Part shown: positions 1 through 13,200 of the stretch, piece by piece
Layout: each line of letters begins with the position of its first letter
Numbering within the stretch: position 1 is the stretch's first letter
Assembly (NCBI RefSeq): GCF_902459465.1
Contig: NC_047065.1
Location: forward strand, 3,096,309-3,160,308
Direction of reading: 5' to 3'
Origin: Asterias rubens
Lineage: Eukaryota; Echinodermata; Asteroidea; Forcipulatida; Asteriidae
Length of the DNA: 64,000 bases
Made by a program: the position numbers and the translations under genes
The notes under the pieces: generated by a model
Databases searched by the model: none
Told to the model about the DNA's origin: nothing
The model's input: the letters and a program-made list of their open reading frames with translations, nothing else

Positions 1-3000
1 TTAGAGGAGTCTTGCCGGAAGATGTGGCTGAAATGGTGTCAGCCTGTCGGGTTTTGGTGGTCGGAGCAGGAGGAATAGGTTGTGAACTCCTGAAGAACCT
101 TGTCCTGACTGGATTCCAGGACATTGTGTTGGTAATAGCTGATTCTTTCATCATTTCCAATCAACAAATAGATGTAGTTTTATTGTTTATCATTTGCCCT
201 TGCCTTGTTTGTCATGCTTTGTGAAATGTGATCATTCATTCAATTCAATTTAATTCAATTCATCACACAAGGTTGTGAGCATCCGCACGTATGCACAGTA
301 AAGTTTATGCATTTACTAACTGATCCAGGGCTAAACATTTTATAAAGCTGTTTTGCATCCAGTATTGCAGTGAGCAATTTTTGTGCTTAGCCTACCAATC
401 TTTAGGAATTGATAGATAGCTAAGATTTAAAACGTTGACTTGAAGTTTGACCTTAAAAAAAGAAAAGTTCTAACTTCTAGCCCACATTTCATCACGCAGA
501 TTAGCCCAGGTTGGACTCGTCCATTACATGGTCACGGTGGCACTGACTGACGTTCTACCAGGGCTACACGGGTCGCAGACTAGTTATTTAAGTTGCGATA
601 GCTGTAAACAAGAACTATGTCATTTTTCTCAAGTCCTTGTTTGTAGTAGAAAACTAGCCCAGGCTGACGTCCTACCGCTAGGTATATAAAACATGTGTCT
701 TTTGCCATGCCCGACTGAAGAATGTTTCTTTTCTTTCTTCATTGTCCATTGAAATAGGTTGACTTGGATACAATAGATGTGAGCAACCTCAATAGACAGT
801 TTCTATTTCACAAAAAACATGTCGGAAAGTCGAAAGCCCAGGTGAGTTTTTATTTCTTCTTTGTGTATCTTTGTTTCTTGTTAATAAATTTTGCTTTTCC
901 TATATGGTATTGCCTTTAATTGATGTTTATCAAATAATACAATCTTGTTAACTACAAAGAGTTTTATTTGATGCTATTTAAGTAGTAACAAAGTACTAGT
1001 TTGTAGTTAACAATTAGTCATAAAAAGACCTAAGAGTTGGTTAATTAAATGAAGCGTATGTTACTATTTTTGTTTAAATAAAGGTTGCAAAGGAAAGTGC
1101 TCTCAGATTTAATCCTAATGCTAAGATAGATGCCAGACATGACAGCATCACCAAGTGAGTAGAACTAATTAACTTTATTTACTCTGTTTTTAAACAAACA
1201 AATCATGTTGTTTTGTCTTCTTCTTGTTTTCGCATTATTTTATTTTATCATTGATACGACATATCAAATAAACTTACGACTTTTGTTTTATCTTCTTGTT
1301 TGGATACAAGTTGATTTCTGTCATTGATATGACAAGTCAAAATGTACATGGCTTTGTTTTGGCGCTATTTGATTTGTCATTATACAACATATTAAACCAG
1401 CTTATGTCTTTGTTTTTTCACTCTTGTTTTGGTACCAGATGACTTAAAGGCAGTGGACACTATTGGTAATTACTCAAAATATTATAAGCATAAAACTTTA
1501 CTTGGTAACAAATAATGGGGAGCGGTTGATAGTATAAAACATTGTGAGAAACGGCTCCCTCTGAAGTAATGTAGTTTTCGAGAAAGAAGTAATTTTCCAC
1601 GAATTTGATTTCGAGACCTCGGATTTAGAATTTGAGGTCTCGAAACCAAGCATCAGACAAGGGTGTTTTGTTCTTTCATTATTATCGCGCAATTTTTCAC
1701 AGGTTTGTTATTTTGTGCATATGTTGAGATGCACCAACTGGTCTTTGACATTTACCAATAGTGTCCAGTGTCTTTAAGTTTACATATTATTGTTGATAGC
1801 TCATCCTTCAGAAGAAAGTTACTTTATTAATAGCGTAATTTTTATATTATTTAAAAATAATAAACCAGTAATGAAGAGAGTCAATTTTACTTCCCATTTT
1901 TTTTATATATTTTGTTTTTCTAATGTTGATGAAAGCACACTGTTGTTGATTTCCCCCTTCTAGCCTTGAGTACAACAGAGAGTTTTATATGCAGTTCACA
2001 CTGGTCATGAATGCACTGGACAATAAAGGTGGGTTTATATTGCAGTTAATTACTTTGCAAGTAAAATGTACGGTGGTATTTTATTATTATTATCATTATT
2101 TATTAATTTTATCTCAGCATGCAAAGAAAGATCACATTTTCCTTTGTGTCGTCAACTCCTCAAGTCGGTCTACATCCTGTAGCCTTAGATCTCAAGGGTC
2201 TTTCTCAGGATCCTATTAGGCCAAATAACCAGTTGATCTTCCGGATTTTTCAAAAAGGAGGAGGATGAGGGCCTTACTATTTACTTTTTTTTTTTCAAGA
2301 TGGCCGCTAAGTATTTCAAATCAAACAGGCCACCAATTCTTCAGTTTGAATCAACCGCAAACTTATTTATACATATTAGTTGCATGAGGACCTGTGTTAA
2401 CACTAACACTAACAGGGTCGGATAACAATTTTTTTTTTTTTTACTACAAAAATCGAAAAATAGTAAAAAGTAAAAAAATTGATGCGGCCCCAAAAAAGGA
2501 TGCGGGCGGGCACGATCAACTGGTATTTTTTTTTATTTGGCCTTATTATTATTATCATTATTATTATTATTATATTCTTCTGGTATTATGAAACCAAGGA
2601 TGCCTCATTTATAAGTAAACTTAATCACTGCAGCTCGCAAGCCCCAGGAAACCTGTAAACAAGGGTGCTCCTTGTGTGAACCAGAAACACAGGGGTTAAC
2701 CCCCTACTCTTTAATAACAAATGTCTTAGGTTCTTTTCCGTTATTACCAATCCTGGAACATGGGACCTTCCGTTAAGGTTCCACCTGAAGGACAAAGCGA
2801 TTATGGTAAAACATCCCATAAAAATGGCTGAAAAACTCAAGTGCCACGACCTGTTCGTTGAACCCACCTTCCGCTGATCAGAAAAACCAGAACATGAGTC
2901 CAGTGCCCATAACCGCTCGACCACGAGTGCTTACAAACTAAGAAACTAAAACTATAGTCTAAAATGATAATTTGTTGTTGTTTTTTTTAGCTGCTCGTAA

Positions 3001-6000
3001 CCATGTCAACAGAATGTGTTTAGCTGCAGATGTTCCGTTAATCGAGAGTGGATCCGGAGGTTATCTCGGACAGGTGTCTGTCATTAAGAAGGTACCTTGA
3101 TCAAAAAAAGATTTCAAAAAAGAGATGTTAAATTTGCATTGGGGATAAAGATTATTATTTTGTTTTACCCTTAAACCGATATGTGTAAGCACTGTTTACT
3201 CAGTACTTTCCTGAGTTTTGTGAAAACCAAATTACAGGCATTTTACTCGGGTGGGATTCGAACCCACAACCTTTGGCAATCTAGAGCTGGGGTAGATTTC
3301 ACAGAGAGCAAGGACTAGTCCCAACTTAGGACTAGTCCTAGGAGATATTAAAAACATAAGACTCGTCCTAAGGAGATAAGACTAGTCTTACCCAGATGTC
3401 TTTACAAACTAAACCATCGCGATTGCCTTGAGATTGCCCAGGTCCACTGACCTGACAAACCTGATTTGTTTAAGTTACCAAGCAATGGCCCCTTGTTAGT
3501 TATACTATTTGTTCAATATTTGTGACCAATCCAATAATTTGTGTATTACGAGATATGACTTTTTTTTTTCTGATTCTGAAGGATCATATCACACATTGCA
3601 GTTTGTTTTAAATGTATTTGAAGCGGTTGTGGCAGGAGATTCTGTCCCCCCAGAGATTCAGTCCCCCGATATGGCAAACTGTGTACAAACATCTTCTGAC
3701 AGCGCCCTCTTTTGAATCATCCTCCTCAGCCCATGTTAACTTCCCATTGGGGGACCGAATCTTTGGGGGACAGAACTCCCTGGGACACCGTGTTTAAAAT
3801 CTTGATATGACTTCATTATTTCTCAGGGCTTAACGGAATGCTACGAGTGTGTACCTCAGCAAGCTACAAAGTCTTATCCTGGATGTACAATCCGGAACAC
3901 TCCTTCAGAACCTATTCATTGCATTGTGTGGGCTAAGCATCTGTTTAAGTAAGTAACTTGAGGGTACAATGAGGGTATTTCCAAACAGCCTATTGAATGA
4001 TTCAGTCAGCTGTACTCAGTGTACTCTTGATTTCCAATCAGTTTATTGAATGATTCAGTCAGCTATACTCAGTGTATTCTTGATTTCCAATCAGTCTATT
4101 GAATGATTCAGTCAGCTATACTTAATGCACTCTTGATTTTCAATCAATCTATTTACTTATTCAGTCAGCTATAATCATTGTGCTCATGATTTCCAATAAG
4201 TCTATTGAATGATTCAGTCAGCTATACTGATAGTAATCTTAATTTTCAATGAGGCTGTTGCATGATTCAATCAGCTATACTGAATGTTTCTATTGAATGA
4301 TTCAGCTAGCTATACTGAATGTACTCTTAGTTTCCAATCAGTCTATTGGCTGATTCAGTTAGCTTATTCAATGTACTCCTGACTCCCAATCAGTCTATTG
4401 ACTGATTCAGTCATCTATACTGAATGTACTCTTGATCTCCAATCACTCTGTTGACTGATTCAGTCATCTATACTGAATGTCCAAACAGTCTAGTATAGTT
4501 AGCTATACTGAATCTATTCTTCACTCCCAATCAGTCTATTCCAATCAGTCTATTGACTGATTCAGTCATCTTTACTGAATGTACTCTTGACTCCCAATCA
4601 GTCTATTGATGATTCAGTTAGCTTACTGAATGTACTCTTAATTCCCAATCAATCTATTGACCTATTCAGTCAGCTATTTGGTGAGGAGGATCCCGACCAG
4701 GATGTATCTCCAGACACCGCTGATCCCGAGGCTTCTGGTGATGCCGGCCAAGCTTCAATGAACACAGAGAAACCAAACGATGGTTTAACGTCAACAATGG
4801 AAAGGACCTCTACAAGAACATGGGCAGAGTCCACTGATTATAATGCACAGAAGATATTTAAAAAGGTTAGTTTTGAAAGGCTTGGGTACTTTTTGAAAGT
4901 CCACAAACGCCCACAGATTTACATAAGCCTTTTTGAGGTATGGCGGACGTGATACTCGCACGTCGCAACTGATGCCAATTCACCATGTTGGTGGTCATTA
5001 GGTTTACGTGTAACTCCGCATCGCCTAAAATGCACACTTCACTGAATAACATACGTTCTATTTCTATGGTCAAAACGCACAAATTTACCACAGCTTTACA
5101 TTGTTGTAGCATTGTGTCCGCCATATCTCAAAAAGGCTTATTGAACTTATACGGTTTGAAGATAATGATGGTAAAAAGCTTCCCTGAAAATGATTATTTC
5201 CTGAGGTTCTGTAGTCTTTGAGAAATGATTAAAACAATTTTCCAAAAATAATTTTTGTCTTGGTGAGACGAAAGTTATTTTAGCATGTACAACGGATTTG
5301 CGCAATTCTCCTAAAAAAAAACATTGCTCTGTGAGTTTCACTTTTTTTTCTTAAAAACTTGACGACTAATGAAGCTGATAGTCCTACAGGTAAATTATAT
5401 TACATACATCTTCATCTACAGTGAGTAGGGATTCATGTCATGGCCACAAACTTTGTCAACTTTGATTACAAAAAAAACCAAAAACATTTTTAACCTTGGA
5501 TTCCAACAGTTGTTTCATGATGACATCAAGTACCTCTTATCAATGGATAAACTTTGGACAAAACGGCGACCACCAGTCCCATTGGTTTGGGATAATTTAC
5601 CTCAGGAACAAGGTCAGTTTTACATTTAAATAACTATAGTCAAATAAAAAAAAAAGTTGCAATTTTAGTAAATGGTGTGTATCTTACTAATGAGCTCACT
5701 ACCCATCCAACGGAGAAAGAAGAATCCTACCTGACATTCACGAACAAACTCAAAACCCTTTCTGTTTAAATAAAGTGTATTACATCTTTGTGTATTTGTG
5801 TACCTATATGGCTATGTGGAGTGGGTACATCACTGTGCATGTATATTGCTGGTCAGTAGTCAACTAAATGTGTGCACTCGAACTTGCTCCAGTTGGCTGC
5901 CTAAACTAACTGGGGTATTTATGAATAAAATGAAATGTACTTTAAATTTAACCCAAGCAGTTTGATAGTTTAACAACGTTTATTTTGAAACAGATCTGGA

Positions 6001-7234
6001 ACAGAGCCAAGAGAGCATTGTGTTACATGACCAGAAACAACAGAGTATTAAAGATTGTGTCAGTATGTTCAAAGATAGCCTGGAATCACTCAAACAACTG
6101 TACAAAGAGAGAGGAGAGTTAATGTGGGACAAGGTAGGTCAGAAACCCAGGCTAATCTCTGTTAATATCAACTTTTCGAATTAAAGGCAGTGGACACTGT
6201 TGGTAATTACTCAAAATAATTATTAGCATAAAACCTTACTTGGTAACAATTAATGGGGAGAGGTTGATAGTATAGAACATTATGAGAAACGGCTCCCTCT
6301 GCAGTAACGTAATTTTTGAGAAAGATATAATTTTCCACGAATTTGATTTCGATACCTTAGATTTAGATTTTGAGGTCTCGAAATCAAGCATCTGAAAGCA
6401 CACAACTTCGTTTGACAAGGGTTTTTTTTTCTTTCATTATTATCTTGCAACTTCGACGACCAATTGAGCTCAAATTTTCACAGGTTTGTTATTTTATGCA
6501 TACCTTGAGATACACCAAGTGAGAAGACTGGTCTTTGACAATTACCCAAAGTGTCCACTGTCTTCAATATAAACTTTTTGAATGAATTAGAATTAGAGGA
6601 AGTTTTCTGGAAGAGAATCCTTCCCCGACTGGGCTGGAGATGATGAAACCGATGAAACAAAAGTGAAGAACATTTACGACGATGACTAGAGCAAGCTAGT
6701 CGAAATGTTGAGACCAATTAAAAACTCACTCTGCGCTATTGAAGTTTACAACAATAATTCCCCTCGATCCACTGAAGCAAAAGTAGTAGTCACTGCTCAT
6801 TTTCTACCTTCCGCCCAGGTAGTAGTTAAAAAGCAGGACGGTTCTTTTTCAGAACGGAGAAGTATCCCAAATTCTGAAAATGTACATCGTGTTAGTAGAA
6901 TATAAAGCAAAACAAGTTCTCAAAAGAACATAATCTACCTAGCAAGTTGATACACACTTGGTGTTACCACAAACCAAATATATATTCACAGCGGCCGATT
7001 TCAGGAAACGCTAGGATCAATCCTATCTCGAGCTAGGACGAGTTACTCGTCCTAACTTAGGATGAGTTCAATGCGTCCTACGTCTTCAGATAGGGAACTT
7101 AACTCGTCCTAAGTCCTTAGATTAATCCTAAGTTAGGATGAGTTTGGTGAAAATTTAGGGATAATTTAGAACAAATGGAAGAAAATTAAACATATTGTAT
7201 TTAATCTCTTTAAAACCTGATAATCCCCCCCCCC

Positions 7235-7271
<37 letters not shown>

Positions 7272-10200
7272 ACCAAATAAAAAAAAAAAAAAAAAAAAAA
7301 AAATAAGAAAAAAAAAAAAAATAATAATAATAATAATAATTAAATAAATAAATAAATAAGTAAAAATAATACATATATATTTTTTAAAATTCCGTTTAGG
7401 ATGAGGATGCTGCTATGGACTTTGTCACATGTACTTCAAACATCAGGGCTTATATCTTTGGCATTGCAAGAAATACAAGGTTTGACATCAAATGTAAGTT
7501 TTTTTGTCTCTCGATATTAGTCTTCAGACTTGATGGCTGTAAAGGCACTGGACACTATAGGTAATTACTCAAAATAATTATTAGCATAAAACCTTACTTG
7601 GTAACGAGTAATGGAGAGCTGTTGATAGTATAAACCATTGTGAGAAACGGCTCCCTCTGAAGTAACGTAGTTTCTAAGAAAGAGGTATTTTCTCAACCAA
7701 GTAATAAAATATTTCAGCTGAAGCCTTTTATTATGCATCAGAAAGGACACAAATTTGCAACAAGGGTTTTTTTTTTTACTTTCATTATTTTCTTGATACT
7801 TTGATGACCAATTGAGTAATAAAAAAAATCATTTTTTAAATTATTGTATGCTTATTCTGGGATACACCAAGTGAGAATACTGGAGTTTACCAAAGGTGCC
7901 CAGTGCCTCTTAAAGACACAGGACACTAATGGTAATTGTCAAAGACCAGTCTTCTCACTTGGTGTATCTCAACATATGCATAAAAAACCAAACCTGTGAA
8001 AAGTTGAGGTCAATTGGTCGTCGAAGTTGCGAGATATAAAAAAATAAAAATAAAATAAAAAACCTTTTCACACGAAGTTGTGTGCTTTCAGATGCTTGAT
8101 TTCTCACAATGTTTTATACTATCAACCTCTCCCCATTACTCGTTACCAAGTAAGGTTTTATGCTAATAATTATTTTGAGTAATTACCTATAGTGTCCACT
8201 GCCTTTAAGTAGACTAAGAAACTGATCATACTAAAATTTGAAGTAGCCAGTGTGGGTACAAATCATTGTGGATTTGAGCTACTTAAGTGAAAAGAGGGTA
8301 ATGTTGCCAAGTAAAACTATGACTCATTTTTGTCAACAAGAAAGTGGGCAATCCATCTCCTTCATTCGTTAATGTTGTACTTCCTCTTGACCAATCAGCT
8401 GCTTTCCTGCTCTCATTGCACCTGTTCTAAAGGAAGTGCTATGAAAACTGGCCGACGTCCAAACTCCTTCATTGACAAAATTCCACAAAATAATTTTGTC
8501 TGCTCAGAACTATTACGTCCTTAGTACAATTTCTGTGGATTTCGTAAAACTGCGTTTGCATACTTTGGAGCTCCTGGTAAATGGGATTCATTGATCAAGG
8601 GTGGTCTTCAAAATAATTCTTTGAAAAAACAAAAAACACGTCGCTTTCTAAGTAAAACGTCCCTTTCTCGATTTTGACTTATTTTTTCCAATTATGTGCA
8701 CTTTTCAATTAAAGGGTATATGTACTTTTTCCTAACAAAAAACACAATGTCCACTGATTTACATTAAACTTACACAGTTTAAAGATTATGATAGTGGAAA
8801 GCTTCCCTTGAAATTTTACTTATCTGTGGACTGTTTGAAAAAGTACCCAAATCCTTTAAGGACCTAAAAAACTTTTACTAAAAAACTGTACCGAAAGGCC
8901 TTCAATTCAAGTATCCCGAATGATATTAAAAATCTATAATCTTTTAACGACATTGCCGTTAATGACCTTATAGTTCTGAGCAGACAAATTTATTTTTTCC
9001 TTTTCCTATTTGTTTCCATAGCAATGGCAGGGAACATCATTCCAGCAATAGCTACAACCAATGCCATCGTAGCAGGACTCATTGTTATGGAGGCGTTGAA
9101 GGTTCTGGCTGGTCATATTGACAAATGCAAAATGGTGCGTCTCAAAACCATGATTGCTTTCTTCCTTACATGTTGATCCTAAATAATAATTTATAGGAAT
9201 AGTAATTCCATTAATGATTGCAGTGTGATGCTAGTTGGTGCGTCTCTCATCACTTTCTAGTGAGTGAGGCATAGTCCAATAACCATTATTTCCTTTCTTT
9301 TCTTCCCGTTTTTTATTTTTTTAATTAATTTTATCGTGGAATGGTCTGTTGAAATAAGCACTTAGCTATCCCTATGGGATAATATGCTTGTTTTTCATGG
9401 GGTACTACCTAAAAAAAAAAAAGAAGTAAAAAAACAGATTTTGAAGATGCTCATTCTAATATACATTCCCCCTTTTGAATTTCTGCGCTAGCTGTGTAAG
9501 CGTAGAATGCCTAGGAACGTGGAGTACACACGCACAAAACAAAAAAACTCCCCGCTAACCCATGAAATACGCAGAATTCCCTGCTTCAGCAAGCGTCCAT
9601 TCTTTGCTTATGGTAAGCAGAGCCATAAAATTGGGCAACGGTCCAATGTGTACAAAGGCCTGGTCACCATGCTGTTCCTGTCCTGGACCTTGGATCTTTA
9701 TTAGTTTCTTGGTCACATTTTGGCCCTAAATCCATCCGTAATTCATTTTAGTTATTTTATCTGTAGACGTTAAGTAATTTAAACTTTTCAGTTCATGATT
9801 TCAATTTAGTTTGTTACAGTGGTTTCACATCATTTTCTACCCTGAACCTATTCTAAATCATTTTGTTCACTATTTGTTGAATTACATTCATTGAAATATG
9901 AAATGTGTATGTTTTTTTGTATAATAAGGGTAGATAACTCAGTCTAGTGATACATTTTGTAATATAGTTTTTTTCCCACTACTTTCAGGTATTTCTTTAT
10001 AGGACACCGAATGAAAGGAATAAGCTGTTTCTAACATGTACTTTGGACAAACCAAACCCAAAGTGTTACGTCTGTGCATCTAAACCAGAGGTATGTGTTT
10101 TGGGGTAATCAATACATTGAAATATAGTTCATTGATACAGTAAAGGGTTTTGATACCTTTTGTAGATCAAGTGTTTGGCCATGACATGAATCGCTATTCA

Positions 10201-13200
10201 CTGTGAATGAAGATGTTTGTAATATAATTTGCCTGTAGTTTAAAGACACTGTGAAAATTTGAGCTCAATTTGTCGTCGAAGATGCGAGATAATAATGAAA
10301 GAAAAAACAACCTTGTCACACGAAGTTGTGTGCTTTCAGTTGCAAAATCTAATTCTGAGGTCTCGAAATCAAATTTGTGAAAAATTACTTCTTTCTCGAA
10401 GACTACGTTACTTCAGAGGGAGCTGTTTCTCACAATGTTTTAAACTATCAACCTCTCCCCATTACTCGTTACCAAGTAAGGTTTTATGCTAATAATTATT
10501 TTGGGTAATTACCAATAGTATCCACTGCCTTTAAGCTTCATGTGTCGCAAGGTTTTGAGAGAGAAGTGAGACTCACGGAGCAATGTTTTCAGGATCGAGA
10601 GTAGGGTAAATCCATTGAACATGCTAAAATAACTTTTGTCTCATTGAGACAAAAATTATTTTCGTGAAATTGTGTTACTCATTTCTCAAATTTCTCAATA
10701 TTATTTTAGGGGAAGCTTTCTAAAAAAAATGTTCTTAAAACCGTGTAAGTTTAATGTAAATCTGTGTATGTTTGTGCTTTGTGTGGTACAAAAAGTACCT
10801 AAACCCCTTTTAAGTCCTCTTGCTAAAGGAGCATTCTCTAAACACACTATGCTTTTACTATTCTTTTTAAATATTGAACTTTCTGACTATCATTTCCAAA
10901 TTATCTTTTTATTTGCAGGCCTCAATAAAACTGAATTTGTCAACTACAACTGTAAAAACCCTTGAAGATAGGGTAAGTAAATACACTTATCTTGTAGGAG
11001 TAAGTTGTACAACCTCTAGTGTCTGATGGAAAATAATGAGTAACAATTCTTAAGGTTTTTGGTAGTTTTTGGTAGTACTGTGTACTGGTAGTACCCTCAC
11101 TAATAATAATAATAATAGTGGCTTCTTATTTAGCGCTCTCAGGTCCGTCACGCAGTGACGCTCATGGCGCTTCAACATTATTACCCCTGGTCACTGGGCC
11201 TTAAACCATTCCTTAAACCATCTCAGCTCCCTGGGGAGTATACAGCCTGTGCCGCCAAATATATACCGCAATCAAGGCTAATCCATCCCAAGAACCAACT
11301 CTGCCCTCACAGGTACCCATTTACCCCTGGGTGGAGAGAAGCAATTACAGTGAAGTGTCTTGCTCAGGGACACAAGTGTCACGACCGGGATTCGAACCCA
11401 CACTCCGCTGAACAGAATCACCAGAGCTTGAATTCGGTGCTCTTATCCGCTCGGCCACGACACACCACTAACACCCTAACCAAGAGACTGATGGAGTCAA
11501 TACACGGCTGTACGTACAGCATCAAATATCCCTTGGCAAGACAACATAACAAATCAATAGATATACAGAAACATCCCAAAGGTATCACAGACCTTACTCC
11601 AAAGCCGACTGAGATTCAGTGGGCACTGCTGGAGCAGCAAACAAGAGATGGCTCAACTAGTTTTGCTCTGGGAGCCTCCAACACGGCAACAACATTTTGT
11701 GGGCACCATGGAGCGGGACTCTTGCATTAACCGCCGTGACCTACCAGCAATCATGGAGCGATAAAACATGGCCAAATTTCATAGAGCTGCTTAAGCACAA
11801 AAAGATGCCAAGCACAACAAAATTAGGCTTACCAGAATAAGGATACCAGCCAAACTACCATGTCACATGTACCATTTGTGACTGGTATCCTGCTCATTTC
11901 TGCTTAGCAGAGAGTTGTTGAGCAATGTTTTCTGCTTAAGCAGCTCTATGAAATTGGGAACAGTGGAGAGCCGTTGCTAGAAATTCCAGAGTTCGCTCGA
12001 AATGATGATGCTATGATGATGTATCATTGAGATTTTGTGCTGAGCTATTGTCTCTGTAAAGAGCGAACTGTGTAATCAGATTGGTGATTGTCTCGTCTTA
12101 TTCTAGATTTTGAAACAAGAGTTTGGAATGATGGCTCCTGATGTAGAGATAGAAGATGGTAGAGCGTCGATCTTAATATCTAGCGAGGAAGGAGAAACAG
12201 AAGGTAAAGCTACTTCAGTTGCCCTATTCAAGTTAATAGATGTTAAGATTTCATGTTTGCTGGCAAATAAAATGAAATGAAACCCACATCTAATCCCTTT
12301 GCCTTACTTTTATCAAAGAATAATCTCTCGTTTTGGTCTTTTTTATGAATAAAAGTGTTTGTTGTTTCTTTGTGACCTATAGATAACAACTTTAAGATGC
12401 TCAGTAATTTCATGAGGAGTGGGGTCCAACTCAAAGCGGATGACTTCCTTCAGAATTACCAATTATTATTAAACATTACTGACTGGTAAGTACTAAAGTC
12501 TGGGAGAGACCAAATCGGTCTAAAGACCAGTTTAAATTCTCAAGAGATGTAATGTGCATAAGGTTTAATCTAGATTGTACGCTTTAGACCAGGGCCCAAT
12601 TTCATGGCTCTGCTTACCGCCGAATTCTGCGCTTAAGATCACGATTCTCCGCTTACGTTCAAGCGCCAAATTTCTACGCTAGCCTTGTAAGCGTAGAAGC
12701 CAAAATTCGCCGTTAACCTGTGAAATATGCTTGCCGTAAGCACAGAATTCCCTGCTTCCGTAAGCACCGATTCTGTGCCTACGGTAAGCAGATGCAGACA
12801 AGTTGGTGTAGTTTCTCAAGAACAAGAGTTACTTAAAGGGTTTGGGTAATTTTTGTACGACACAAAACACAAACGTCCACAGATTTACGTTAAGCTTTCA
12901 CGGTTTAAAAATAATGATGGTAGAAAGCTTTCTTAAAATTTTATTTGCTGAGGTGCTGTTGTTTTTGAGAATTGAGTAAAACAATTTCACAAAAAATAAT
13001 TTTTCGTCTCGGTGAGACAAATATTATTTGAGCATGAGCACTGGATTTACGTGACTCTCCTATAAAAATTGCTCTGTGATTTTCGCTTTTTTTTTCTTCT
13101 CAAAAAGCTTGACAACTTATGAAGCTGAAACTTCTACAGGTATTTCTGTCCCACTCACTGTGAATGAAGATGTATATGTACATCTTCAATCACAGTGAGT

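Noticed and set aside
11155..11730. 191-codon open frame
   Set aside because: It lies mostly in a minus-strand SINE; the apparent length comes from the SINE's GC-rich body.
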